A DNA stretch of 64,000 nucleotides from Mycobacteriaceae bacterium (lineage in GTDB: Bacteria; Actinomycetota; Actinomycetes; Mycobacteriales; Mycobacteriaceae), in assembly GCA_019749805.1 (NCBI GenBank), contig JAIEPH010000050.1, positions 30,917 to 94,916 on the forward strand, written 5' to 3'. The translations under genes were made by a program, and so were the position numbers. Within the stretch, counting starts at the first letter, position 1. The number at the start of each line of letters is the position of its first letter. Positions 43,030 to 51,408 of this stretch are shown here, piece by piece. The notes below the pieces were generated by a model. It was not told the DNA's origin, made no database searches, and saw only the letters and a list, made by a program, of their open reading frames with translations.

Positions 43030-43890
43030 ATGCATCTGACAGTCGGCTATCTCGCAACCCCGACCGGGGACGACGGCGTCGCGCTTGCGAGCGCTCTCGC
43101 CAAAACCTTCGACGCGCAGGTCGACGTCGTTCTTGTTGTGCGGCAGGAACTTCCGGACGGCCATCCCGGTCGCGTGGAGTACCAGCAGTTGCTCGTTGAA
43201 CGCGGCGAGGACTGGATCTCCCGGGCAATCGACCGGCTCACCGCCAAAGGTGTCAGCGCATCGTCCACCGTGATGGTGGGAGAGTCTTTCGCCGAATCGC
43301 TCGTCGGCTTTGCCGAACAGAAGGATTCGGACCTCATCGTCGTCGGCGGCGCGCGCGACGGGTTCTTCGGCGGCCACACCATCGGACCGGTGACCGGCTC
43401 GCTGCTGCACTCCTCGCCGATTCCGGTGGCGCTCGCCCCGCGTGGATACGCCGACGACCCGGACGAGACGTTCGCGGCCGTGACCGCTGCGGTGCCGACC
43501 CGTCCGGGCGACGACAACCCGCTACCGTTCGCGATCACCCTCGCCAGCGCAGCCGGCCTGGCTATCCGGATGGTGTCGCTGGTGTCTTCCGAGAATCTCA
43601 CCGAGGCCGCCAACGCGCGAGAGGTGCGCCAGCTCCAAAGGGCCGCCGCCGAAGAGAATCTCGCCGTCGCGGCGCGGGTACTTCCGGACGCCCCCGAGAT
43701 CAAGTCCCTTGTCGCCGAGGGCATGACGCTGGAGTCCGCGCTGAAGAAGCTGCGGTGGGACGACGGCGACCTGTTGGTCGTCGGCTCCGCGCGCTTCGCG
43801 GCACCACGGCGGATCTTCCTTGGATCGACCGCCGCACGCATTCTGGCCGGCGTCGACGTCCCGGTGATCGTGGTCCCGAAGGGCGATTAG
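43030..43890 (+). CDS. Tandem universal stress protein (UspA family)
   Basis: The 286-residue protein contains two Usp domains. The nucleotide-loop pattern is visible in the first (VVGGARDGFFGGHTIGPVTGSLL, about residues 109-131) and the second (VVGSARFAAPRRIFLGSTAARIL, about 252-274). Mycobacterial Usp proteins of this size bind ATP or cAMP. AGGAG precedes the ATG; the gene is co-transcribed with the permease upstream, suggesting a role tied to that transporter. Confidence 0.88.
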   Translation: MHLTVGYLATPTGDDGVALASALAKTFDAQVDVVLVVRQELPDGHPGRVEYQQLLVERGEDWISRAIDRLTAKGVSASSTVMVGESFAESLVGFAEQKDSDLIVVGGARDGFFGGHTIGPVTGSLLHSSPIPVALAPRGYADDPDETFAAVTAAVPTRPGDDNPLPFAITLASAAGLAIRMVSLVSSENLTEAANAREVRQLQRAAAEENLAVAARVLPDAPEIKSLVAEGMTLESALKKLRWDDGDLLVVGSARFAAPRRIFLGSTAARILAGVDVPVIVVPKGD

Positions 43891-43913
43891 CGCTCCATCG
43901 CCGCGAGACCCTG

Positions 43914-45419
43914 TTAACGCTTCGTGAAGATCGTCCGGTGCCATTCCTTATCGGCCACCCCGGTGATGTCGCTCATGACGTGCTTGATCGTGAGGTACTC
44001 CTCGAGCGAATAGTCGCTCATGTCCTTGCCGAATCCTGACGCGCCGACGCCGCCGTGGGGCATCTCGCTGATGATCGGAATGTGGTCGTTGATCCAGACA
44101 CAGCCCGCGTTGATCTCCCGTGACGCCCGCTGCGCGCGGTACACATCGCGCGTCCACGCCGAAGCCGCCAAACCGAACGCGGTGTCATTGGCCTGCCGCA
44201 GCGCGTCGTCGTCATCGGTGAACGGCCGCACCGTCAGCACCGGGCCGAAGACCTCGTCGCGGTAGATCTCGGAGGCCTCGTCGACATCGGCGATGAGCGT
44301 CGGACGGTAGAACGACCCCGGCAGATCGGGCGCCACGCCGCCGGTGACGACGCGTCCCCCCTGACCGGGCGCCCGCTCGACCATGCCCGCGACCTTGGCG
44401 CGGTGCGCCATCGAGATCAACGGGCCCAGGTCGGTGTCGGGGTCGTGCGGATCGCCGACCACCACCTTGCCCATCACCTCGGCGACACCGGCGACGAAGT
44501 CGTCGTACAAATCTCGCGCCACGATCGCGCGCGTCGCGGCCGTGCAGTCCTGTCCGGTGTTGATGAGCGCACCGGCGACCGCGCCCTGGATCGCGGCATT
44601 CAGATCAGCGTCGTCGAACACCACGAACGGCGCCTTACCACCCAATTCCAACTGCGTGCGGTGGCCGTGCACCGCGGCCGCCGCCATCACCTTGCGCCCC
44701 ACCGGGGTCGAGCCCGTGAACGTGACGACGTCGACGTCGGGGTGCCCGGCCAGGGCGGTGCCGACATCCCCGCCTGCACCGGTCACGACGTTGAAAACCC
44801 CGTCGGGCAGACCTGCCTCGGTCGCCAGCCGGGCCAGGGTCAGCGTCGTCAGCGGTGTGAGCTCGGCGGGTTTGATGACCACGCTGCACCCGGCGGCCAA
44901 CGCCGGCAACACCTTCCACACCGCCATCTGCAGCGGATAGTTCCACGGCGTGATGGTCGCAACCACGCCGACGGCCTCGCGACGGATGCTCGACGTGTGA
45001 TCACCGGAGTACTCGGCGGTGGCCTTGCCCTCGAGATGGCGTGCGGCACCGGAGAAGAACGAGATGTTGTCGATGCTGCCCGGCACGTCGAACTCCGTGG
45101 CCAAACGCACCGGCTTTCCGGTCTGGCTCACTTCCTCGGCGATGATCGCCGCCGCGTTGGTGTCGACGAGTTCGGCGAGTTTGGCGAGCACCCCGGCGCG
45201 GTCGACGGGGGGAGCCGTCGCCCAGCCGCGCAACGCGGCGCGGGCTGAAGCCACGGCGCGGTCGACGTCGGCCGGAGTCGCCAGGGCCATCTCGGCCACC
45301 GTCGATCCGTCCGCGGGGTTGACCACCTGATGTACGCCGCCGTCGGTGACCACCGGCGCCCCGTCGATCCAGCTGCCTGCCAACGTCGTGGGCACGGTCT
45401 TGGGAGAAGACACGGTCAT
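43914..45419 (-). CDS. Aldehyde dehydrogenase, gamma-aminobutyraldehyde dehydrogenase type
   Basis: This 501-residue NAD(P)-dependent enzyme has the general-base Glu in LELGGKAPFVVF (about residues 263-274) and the catalytic Cys in NTGQDCTAATR (about 296-306). The DCTAATR context is typical of the 4-aminobutyraldehyde/betaine-aldehyde dehydrogenase branch. The N-terminal MTVSSPKTVPTTLAGSWIDG fits full length. It converts 4-aminobutanal to GABA in putrescine breakdown if the inference is right. Divergent from the Lrp-aminotransferase unit. M. tuberculosis has a different aldehyde dehydrogenase (pcd, Rv3293) near its lat/lrpA genes, so synteny is not used here. Confidence 0.87.
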   Translation of the reverse strand: MTVSSPKTVPTTLAGSWIDGAPVVTDGGVHQVVNPADGSTVAEMALATPADVDRAVASARAALRGWATAPPVDRAGVLAKLAELVDTNAAAIIAEEVSQTGKPVRLATEFDVPGSIDNISFFSGAARHLEGKATAEYSGDHTSSIRREAVGVVATITPWNYPLQMAVWKVLPALAAGCSVVIKPAELTPLTTLTLARLATEAGLPDGVFNVVTGAGGDVGTALAGHPDVDVVTFTGSTPVGRKVMAAAAVHGHRTQLELGGKAPFVVFDDADLNAAIQGAVAGALINTGQDCTAATRAIVARDLYDDFVAGVAEVMGKVVVGDPHDPDTDLGPLISMAHRAKVAGMVERAPGQGGRVVTGGVAPDLPGSFYRPTLIADVDEASEIYRDEVFGPVLTVRPFTDDDDALRQANDTAFGLAASAWTRDVYRAQRASREINAGCVWINDHIPIISEMPHGGVGASGFGKDMSDYSLEEYLTIKHVMSDITGVADKEWHRTIFTKR

Positions 45420-45541
45420 CGTTCAACGCTAACCGACTCCGATCGGCCAAGCTACGCATTCCTGCAGCGCGAAGCCGTCAAAACGCGTGATTTCATGGTC
45501 ATAGTTGCTTGCTACGACGGATTCCGTGCACAATCTCATGC

Positions 45542-46051
45542 ATGGCTAACCCGGGTGTTGGACCCGTGTCGTTCCGTGTCAACCAGTCCAAACCTGGCGC
45601 GGCGTTCCAACTCGACGACTTGTCCAAACAGATCATCGAGAAGCTGCAGCAGGACGGCCGACGTTCCTATGCCGGCATCGGCAAGGCAGTCGGCCTCTCC
45701 GAGGCCGCGGTCCGGCAGCGGGTGCAGCGCATGGTCGACGCGGGTGTCATGCAGATCGTCGCGGTCACCGATCCGATGCAACTGGGCTTCGCGCGCCAGG
45801 CCATGATCGGCATCAAGTGCACCGGGGACACCACCAAAGTGGCCGAGAAGCTGGCCACCATCGAATCCGTCGACTACGTGGTGCTGACGGCGGGTTCGTT
45901 CGACGCGATCGTCGAAGTCGTCTGCACGGACGACGACGACCTTCTCGACCTCCTCAACACCCAGATCCGCGCACTGCCGGGAGTGATATCAACAGAGACC
46001 CTTGTCTACCTGAAACTCGTTAAACAGCAATACAATTGGGGCACAAGATGA
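45542..46051 (+). CDS. Lrp/AsnC-family regulator
   Basis: The 169-residue regulator has an N-terminal helix-turn-helix (DLSKQIIEKLQQDGRRSYAGIGKAVGLSEAAVRQRVQRMVDAGVM, about residues 22-65) and a C-terminal ligand/RAM domain (about 80-160, VLTAGSFDAIVEVVCTDDDDLLDLL). Start at the ATG at 45542 (MANPGVGP). Its stop overlaps the aminotransferase start (ATGA). It is divergent from the aldehyde dehydrogenase gene and so is well placed to control both, presumably sensing the amino acid or amine substrate. Confidence 0.87.
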   Translation: MANPGVGPVSFRVNQSKPGAAFQLDDLSKQIIEKLQQDGRRSYAGIGKAVGLSEAAVRQRVQRMVDAGVMQIVAVTDPMQLGFARQAMIGIKCTGDTTKVAEKLATIESVDYVVLTAGSFDAIVEVVCTDDDDLLDLLNTQIRALPGVISTETLVYLKLVKQQYNWGTR

Positions 46052-47427
46052 CAGCTACCGATATCGACCTCTCCGCCGAGCTGGGCGCCACCGCCGATCG
46101 CCACCTGTGGGGGCACTTCGCTCGCCACGGCGCCGGCATCACGCCGCCGATCATCACTCGCGGCGAAGGCGTCACCATCTGGGACAGCAAGGGCAAGAGC
46201 TACATCGACGGCCTGTCAGGGCTTTTCGTGGTCCAGGTCGGCCACGGTCGCAAGGAGATCGCCGAGGCGGCGGCCAAGCAGGCCGAGACGCTGGCGTTCT
46301 TCCCGTTGTGGTCCTACGCAACGCCGTCGGCGATCGAGCTATCCGAGCGCATCGCAGGGTACGCACCGGGCGATCTGAACCGCGTGTTCTTCACCACCGG
46401 CGGTGGTGAAGCCGTGGAGTCGGCGTGGAAGCTGGCCAAGAACTACTTCAAGCTGACCGGCAAACCCGGTAAGCACAAGGTGATTTCGCGTGCGATCGCA
46501 TACCACGGCACCCCGCAGGGTGCGCTGGCGATCACCGGGTTGCCGGCGTTCAAGGAGCAGTTCGAGCCACTGACACCGGGCGGATTCCGCGCGCCCAACA
46601 CCAACTTCTACCGGGCACCCGCCCAGTTCGAGCACGACGCGAAGGCTTTCGGCCGGTACTGTGCGGACCGCATCGCCGAAGCGATCGAGTTCGAGGGCCC
46701 CGACACCGTCTGCGCGGTGTTCCTGGAACCCGTACAGAACGCCGGCGGCTGCTTCCCGCCGCCGCCAGGGTATTTCGAGCGGGTCCGTGAGATCTGCGAC
46801 GAGTACGACGTCCTGTTGGTGTCCGACGAGGTGATCTGCGCTTACGGCCGGATCGGCTCGATGTTCGCCTGCGACGACTTCGGCTACGTACCCGACATCA
46901 TCACCTGCGCAAAGGGTTTGACGTCGGGTTACTCGCCTATCGGCGCAATGATCGCCTCCGACCGGCTGTTCGAACCGTTCAACGACGGCAAGACGACGTT
47001 CGCGCACGGTTACACATTCGGCGGGCATCCGGTGTCGTCGGCGGTGGCGCTGGCCAACCTCGACATCTTCGAGCGCGAGGGTCTCAACGACCACGTCAAG
47101 GAGATGGCACCGGCGTTCCGCGCGACTCTCGAGCAGCTCTATGACCTCCCGATCGTCGGTGACGTCCGGGGCGAGGGCTTCTTCTACGGCATCGAGTTGG
47201 TGAAGGACAAGACCACCAAGGAGACCTTCAACGACGAGGAATCTGAGCGGTTACTCCGTGGTTTTCTTACCCCCGCGATCTTCGAGGCGGGCCTGTACTG
47301 CCGTGCCGATGACCGGGGCGACCCAGTCGTGCAGTTGGCGCCGCCGTTGATCAGCGGTCAGAAGGAGTTCGACGCGATTTACGAGATCCTTCGCGGCGTC
47401 CTCGAAGAAGCGGGTCGGTTGCTCTAG
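46048..47427 (+). CDS. Class III omega-aminotransferase (Rv3329-like)
   Basis: This 459-residue PLP enzyme has the cofactor Lys in IITCAKGLTSGYSPIGA (about residues 286-302), the ring-stacking region of VLLVSDEVICAYGRIG (about 254-269), and the GGGEAVESAWKLAKNY phosphate loop (about 117-132). Full length for putrescine/beta-alanine:pyruvate aminotransferases. It is co-translated with the Lrp regulator. Together with the divergent aldehyde dehydrogenase and the permease it forms a plausible amine-to-acid route (putrescine to GABA). Not the lysine aminotransferase Lat; the N-terminus and active-site context match Rv3329, whose gene also lies between sigJ and dacB1. Confidence 0.87.
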   Translation: MTATDIDLSAELGATADRHLWGHFARHGAGITPPIITRGEGVTIWDSKGKSYIDGLSGLFVVQVGHGRKEIAEAAAKQAETLAFFPLWSYATPSAIELSERIAGYAPGDLNRVFFTTGGGEAVESAWKLAKNYFKLTGKPGKHKVISRAIAYHGTPQGALAITGLPAFKEQFEPLTPGGFRAPNTNFYRAPAQFEHDAKAFGRYCADRIAEAIEFEGPDTVCAVFLEPVQNAGGCFPPPPGYFERVREICDEYDVLLVSDEVICAYGRIGSMFACDDFGYVPDIITCAKGLTSGYSPIGAMIASDRLFEPFNDGKTTFAHGYTFGGHPVSSAVALANLDIFEREGLNDHVKEMAPAFRATLEQLYDLPIVGDVRGEGFFYGIELVKDKTTKETFNDEESERLLRGFLTPAIFEAGLYCRADDRGDPVVQLAPPLISGQKEFDAIYEILRGVLEEAGRLL

Positions 47428-47450
47428 CGAACCGCGCTAACGTCGGCGGC

Positions 47451-48467
47451 GTGCCTGCCAAACAGCCCAAGCCGCCGATCGACCCCGTCCGCTGGAATCC
47501 GCCGCCGGTCGACCCGTTGCCGGAGTTTCCGTCGGCGGACGTGACGGTGGTACCCGTGCCGGGTGATGCGCCCGAGGATGTGGTGGTCGACGGCGACGGC
47601 CACATCTGGGCCGGCCTGATCGACGGCAAGATCGTGCGTATCCCGCCGGATGGCGGCGCGCCGGTGGTCGTCGCCGAGATCGACAACCGGCCGCTGGGCC
47701 TACACGTCGCCCGCGACGGCCGGTTGCTCATCTGTAGCAGTCCCGGTGGCCTGCTGGCGCTCGATCCGGCCAGCGGCGCCATCGAGACGCTGGTCTCTGA
47801 CGTCGACGGACGCCCGCTACAGTTCTGTTCCAATGTCACCGAATTACCCGACGGCACAATTTATTTCACCGAGTCGACGAGCGCCTTCACCTACGAGCAC
47901 TTTCTCGGGCCGATCTTCGAGGCCCGCAACCGCGGCAGCGTTTTCCGTCGCGACCCCGACGGCACGGTGCTCACCGTGGTCGCCGGACTGTACTTCGCCA
48001 ACGGCATCACTCCTACCGCCGACGGGTCGGCGCTGGTGTTCGCCGAAACCCAGGCGCGGCGACTGTCGAAGTACTGGCTCACCGGTGACATGGCGGGCAC
48101 GGTGACACCGCTGGCGGTCAATCTGCCCGGCAGTCCGGACAACTTGTCGACTGGTGCCGACGGACGCATCTGGTGCGCGATGGTGTCGGCTACCAATCCG
48201 ATCGCGGAGTGGTTGCCGAAGAGTCCGCCGGTATTGCGCAAGCTGCTGTGGCGACTACCGGACCGGGCACAACCGAAGATCAAGCCGACGGTGTGGGCGG
48301 TGGCGTTCGACCCCGATACCGGCAACCCAGTCGCAGGTGTGCGCACCGAGCATCCCGGGTTCGGTTTGGTGACCGGTCTGGTCGAAGCCGGCGGCAAGCT
48401 GTGGATGGGCAGCATCGGCTTCCCGGCCGTCGCGCACGTCGACCTCGCGGCCACCGCCTTGCGCTGA
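47451..48467 (+). CDS. SMP-30/strictosidine-synthase-like six-bladed propeller protein
   Basis: The 338-residue protein has propeller motifs PEDVVVDGDGHIWAGLIDGKIVRI (about residues 43-66), CSNVTELPDGTIYFTESTSAFT (about 125-146) and FANGITPTADGSALVFAET (about 182-200), and the C-terminal TGLVEAGGKLWMGSIGFPAVA. This is the pattern of SMP-30/gluconolactonase or strictosidine synthase-like lactonases. No signal peptide. Start GTG at 47451. No metal-site residues can be assigned with certainty, so the enzyme activity remains open. Confidence 0.8.
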   Translation: MPAKQPKPPIDPVRWNPPPVDPLPEFPSADVTVVPVPGDAPEDVVVDGDGHIWAGLIDGKIVRIPPDGGAPVVVAEIDNRPLGLHVARDGRLLICSSPGGLLALDPASGAIETLVSDVDGRPLQFCSNVTELPDGTIYFTESTSAFTYEHFLGPIFEARNRGSVFRRDPDGTVLTVVAGLYFANGITPTADGSALVFAETQARRLSKYWLTGDMAGTVTPLAVNLPGSPDNLSTGADGRIWCAMVSATNPIAEWLPKSPPVLRKLLWRLPDRAQPKIKPTVWAVAFDPDTGNPVAGVRTEHPGFGLVTGLVEAGGKLWMGSIGFPAVAHVDLAATALR

Positions 48468-48478
48468 GATCGGGCGCC

Positions 48479-48537
48479 CCGAAATCCGAGTTTTGTAGAC
48501 GGTTTCTCGCACGTCTTCTACAAAAGTCCGATTTCGG
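48479..48537. repeat. Intergenic inverted repeat (CCGAAATC...TTTTGTAGA hairpin)
   Basis: CCGAAATC at 48479-48486 with TTTTGTAGA at 48491-48499 is mirrored by TCTACAAAA (48517-48525) and GATTTCGG (48530-48537). A long imperfect stem with a short loop results. It lies just after the propeller gene and before dacB1. The same CCGAAATC block occurs in the hairpin at 39811-39858. Confidence 0.6.
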
Positions 48538-48639
48538 CACGGTGACCGTACCCGCCGAGTCACATTTGAAACTCCAATCACACCAGTCACAGCGCGCCTC
48601 CTGGGAAACCCGCCCGCAACGTCCTAATCTGCGCTCACC

Positions 48640-49863
48640 ATGGCGAACGTACGAACCTCGTCCAAACGCGCTGCGGCCCTGGTGGCGGCCCTGTTTCTGC
48701 TGACCTCGCCCGCGGTGGCCGCCGCCGCGCCGGATGCCGCGCCGGACACCAACGCTTGCCCGTACAAGCAATCGACGCCACCGGCCGTCGACGCGTCCGA
48801 GGTGCCCAAACCCGGCCAGGCCGCACCCGGTCCGCTGCCCGTTCCGGCCAAGCCGATGGGCGGCGATGCGCTCGCAGGTTGCGGCATCATCACCGCGCCC
48901 GGCACCCCACCGCTGCCCAACGACATCTCGGCCGAAGCGTGGCTGGTCGCCGACCTCGACACCGGCGACGTCATCGCCGCCAAGGATCCGCACGGCAGGC
49001 ACCGGCCCGCCAGCATCATCAAGGTCCTCGTCGCGATGCAGGCCATCAAGGAACTACCGATCCACAAGGTCGTACCGGGCACCGCCGAGGATTCAGCGCA
49101 GGAAGGCACCAAGGTCGGCGTCGGCGAAAACGGCCACTACTCCATCAACGACCTGCTGCATGGTCTGCTGATGTATTCGGGCAACGACGCCGCGCACGCA
49201 CTGGCGGCCCAGATGGGCGGAATGGAAACCACGATCGGCAAGCTCAACGTCCTTGCCGACAAGCTCGGCGGGCACGACACGCGGGTCGCGACGCCGTCGG
49301 GTCTCGACGGTCCTGGCATGAGCACGTCTGCGTACGACATCGGCCTGTTTTACCGATATGCGTGGCAGAACCCGATTTTCAGCGACATCGTCAGCACGCG
49401 CACCTTCGACTTCCCCGGTCGTGGTGATGCCGGCTATCCGATCGAGAACGACAACAAGCTGCTCGCCAACTATCCCGGCGCTCTCGGCGGCAAGACCGGC
49501 TTCACCGACGACGCGGGCCAGACGTTCGTGGGTGCGGCCAACCGTGACGGACGCCGACTGGTCGCGGTGCTGCTGCGCGGAACCCGCCAGCCGATCGCAC
49601 CCTGGGAGCAGGCGGCGCATCTACTTGACTACGGCTTCGCGACGGCGCCGGGCACCAAGGTCGGCACGCTGATCGAACCCGACCCTTCTCTGCTCGCGCC
49701 GAAGCCTGAAGCGGCCGCGGGAGCCGAGGCTCTCAACGCCGCACCGGTGCTGCCCGACATCGACGCCACGCCCGTGCGCGTGGGTGTCGGCATCGTCGGC
49801 TCGATCATCGTATTCGGGCTCATCATGGGCGCCCGATCACTCAATCGCCGCCCCCAGCACTGA
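48640..49863 (+). CDS. dacB1: D-alanyl-D-alanine carboxypeptidase (penicillin-binding protein) DacB1
   Basis: The 407-residue serine DD-peptidase of the peptidase S11 group trims D-Ala from peptidoglycan stems. Signal peptide about 1-30 (KRAAALVAALFLLTSPAVAAA). Catalytic set: SxxK in RPASIIKVL (about residues 125-133), SxN in YSGNDAAHA (about 181-189) and KTG in LGGKTGFTDDAG (about 284-295). A C-terminal membrane anchor (VGVGIVGSIIVFGLIMGARSL) tethers it outside the membrane. Homologue of Rv3330. Confidence 0.93.
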   Translation: MANVRTSSKRAAALVAALFLLTSPAVAAAAPDAAPDTNACPYKQSTPPAVDASEVPKPGQAAPGPLPVPAKPMGGDALAGCGIITAPGTPPLPNDISAEAWLVADLDTGDVIAAKDPHGRHRPASIIKVLVAMQAIKELPIHKVVPGTAEDSAQEGTKVGVGENGHYSINDLLHGLLMYSGNDAAHALAAQMGGMETTIGKLNVLADKLGGHDTRVATPSGLDGPGMSTSAYDIGLFYRYAWQNPIFSDIVSTRTFDFPGRGDAGYPIENDNKLLANYPGALGGKTGFTDDAGQTFVGAANRDGRRLVAVLLRGTRQPIAPWEQAAHLLDYGFATAPGTKVGTLIEPDPSLLAPKPEAAAGAEALNAAPVLPDIDATPVRVGVGIVGSIIVFGLIMGARSLNRRPQH

Positions 49864-49887
49864 TTCAGCCGCGGCGGCGACATCCGG

Positions 49888-51054
49888 TCACGGCCCCCAA
49901 GCGGGCCGAGGCAACGCGGCGGCCTTCTTGCCGAGCTTTCCGGACCGGACCTGCGCGGCGAGGCTGTCGAGAATCACCCGCGAGCTCATCAGCGCGGTCT
50001 GTTCTGCCCAGTCATAGGGCGGCGAGCACTCCACCACCTCGATACCGGCCAACCCGGGCTCGGACACCATCTTGACCAGGTTCAGTGCTTCGCGCGGCAG
50101 CAGCCCACCCGGCTCGGGCCAGCCGGTGCCCGGCACGAAACCGGCGTCGATCACGTCGATATCGAACGACAGATAGACCGCTTTGGCACCCTTCCAAGCG
50201 ATTTCGAGCGCCATCTCAGCGATCTTCTCGACCCCGACACGTTCCACGTCGCCGACGGTGATGACCGTCGACTGGCGTTCGCGGCCGACCTTCACGCCCT
50301 CGCGTGGGCTCTGCCAGCCGCCGATACCGATCTGCACGAGGTTGGTCGCCGGCGCGTTCTTGATGTTGGTCGCGTGGAACCACGGGGTGGTGTGCATCCG
50401 CTCGTCGAGGTCGGTCTCCTGGGTGTCGACATGGCGGTCGAAGTGGATGATCCCGATGTTGCCGTCCATGTAGGGCGCCAGCCCGCGGATCGTCGGGAAG
50501 CCGATCGAGTGGTCGCCGCCGAGAACGATGGGCATGACGCCCTTCTGCGCCACGTGTGCCATCGCCTGACTGATCTGGTCGAACGACTTCTCCAGATTGC
50601 CCGGGATCGTGAACACGTCGCCGATGTCGACCATGTTCAGCTGCTCGCGCAGGTCGACCCCGGACTCGTAGTTGTACGTGCCGAACAGGTTCGTGGAACG
50701 ACGAATTCCCTGAGGCCCGAAACGGGTGCCGGGCCGGTACGTGGCACCGGCATCGAGCGGCACACCGAAGATCGCCACCTCGGCGTCGTCGACCTCGTTG
50801 ACGTCCTCGATGAACGGGCACTTCAGAAAGGTGCCGCGCTCACCGGCGAAGTGCGGCTTCTCGCCGCGCACGAACGTCGAGATGGTCCGGTCGTTGATGG
50901 TGGGCGCGGCCTCCAGGCCGTAGCTCAGGCCGCGTTCGATCTCCTCACGCAACCGGCGGTCGCCGAGATTTGCCTCTGCTTGCTGCGCCCACGCGCCTTC
51001 GGAGTTCGGCAAGGACGGATCGGGTCGGCCGCTGAATTCGGGACCATCGGACAC
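49888..51054 (-). CDS. speB/gdmH: Agmatinase-family ureohydrolase, probable guanidine hydrolase
   Basis: This 388-residue metal-dependent ureohydrolase has the binuclear metal motifs VLGGDHSIGFP (about residues 177-187), IIHFDRHVDTQ (about 202-212; Arg instead of the usual Ala in DAHxD) and YLSFDIDVIDAGF (about 293-305). At 388 residues it is longer than typical agmatinases (about 300-330) because of an N-terminal extension of about 60-70 residues, as reported for nickel-dependent guanidine hydrolases (about 390 residues). DERMHTTPWFHATN and IGIGGWQSPREGVKVGRER are also unlike agmatinases. The start is the GTG at 51054, with AAGGAG at 51060-51065 directly behind a guanidine-III riboswitch. 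The riboswitch is the strongest argument for guanidine as substrate. Confidence 0.85.
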   Translation of the reverse strand: MSDGPEFSGRPDPSLPNSEGAWAQQAEANLGDRRLREEIERGLSYGLEAAPTINDRTISTFVRGEKPHFAGERGTFLKCPFIEDVNEVDDAEVAIFGVPLDAGATYRPGTRFGPQGIRRSTNLFGTYNYESGVDLREQLNMVDIGDVFTIPGNLEKSFDQISQAMAHVAQKGVMPIVLGGDHSIGFPTIRGLAPYMDGNIGIIHFDRHVDTQETDLDERMHTTPWFHATNIKNAPATNLVQIGIGGWQSPREGVKVGRERQSTVITVGDVERVGVEKIAEMALEIAWKGAKAVYLSFDIDVIDAGFVPGTGWPEPGGLLPREALNLVKMVSEPGLAGIEVVECSPPYDWAEQTALMSSRVILDSLAAQVRSGKLGKKAAALPRPAWGP

Positions 51055-51066
51055 GAGATCTCCTTA

Positions 51067-51110
51067 CGCGCCGTCTTGTCGCTGACCGGGTACGACGCAC
51101 CTCGTCCGGG
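51067..51110 (-). ncRNA. Guanidine-III riboswitch
   Basis: Read on the minus strand from 51109, the sequence begins CCGGACGAGGTGCG, continues CGTACCCGGTCAG and ends GACAAGACGGCGC. This matches the known guanidine-III aptamer as I recall it, apart from one substitution that keeps a G-U pair (GCGUCGU with ACGGCGC) and one extra base. The aptamer's 3' strand abuts the Shine-Dalgarno AAGGAG of the ureohydrolase gene, so control is probably at translation initiation: ligand binding frees or stabilises the leader. Confidence 0.88.
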
Positions 51111-51248
51111 GCGCCGGATCGCACGGCGCCTGCCGCCATTGTCGGCACGACGCCGTATCCCTGTCCAGCGCTGAATGAAACGCATCGTTAACACCGGTCG
51201 CGATCGGTCGTAACGAGCTGCGTCTTTTCTGGCATGGACTCACAGAAG

Positions 51249-51365
51249 TTGTGGGGCGCGTCTAGGGTTCCGCCGGCATGCCGGGTCTGGTCCGAGAGAC
51301 GCAGGCGGCCGGCACCGACGCACGACCGTTCCACGGCGGGACAAAAGCCCGGGAGACTTCCGCAA
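51249..51365 (+). ncRNA. Guanidine-I (ykkC) riboswitch
   Basis: The conserved blocks of the class are all present in order: TCTAGGGTTCCG (51261-51272), CTGGTCCGAGAGACGC (51287-51302), and ACGGCGGGACAAAAGCCCGGGAGA (51333-51356). The terminal stem can form between TTGTGG (51249-51254) and CCGCAA (51360-51365). The symporter ATG lies 44 bases downstream, with GGGAGA before it. Confidence 0.93.
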
Positions 51366-51408
51366 GTGTGGAGGCTCCGCTTCCGCGCATCACCTCGGGA
51401 GATCCCAA

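Noticed and set aside
46048..47427. Lysine epsilon-aminotransferase (lat) because of the Lrp neighbour
   Set aside because: The N-terminus and active-site context match the Rv3329-type omega-aminotransferase, and the gene lies between sigJ and dacB1 as Rv3329 does.
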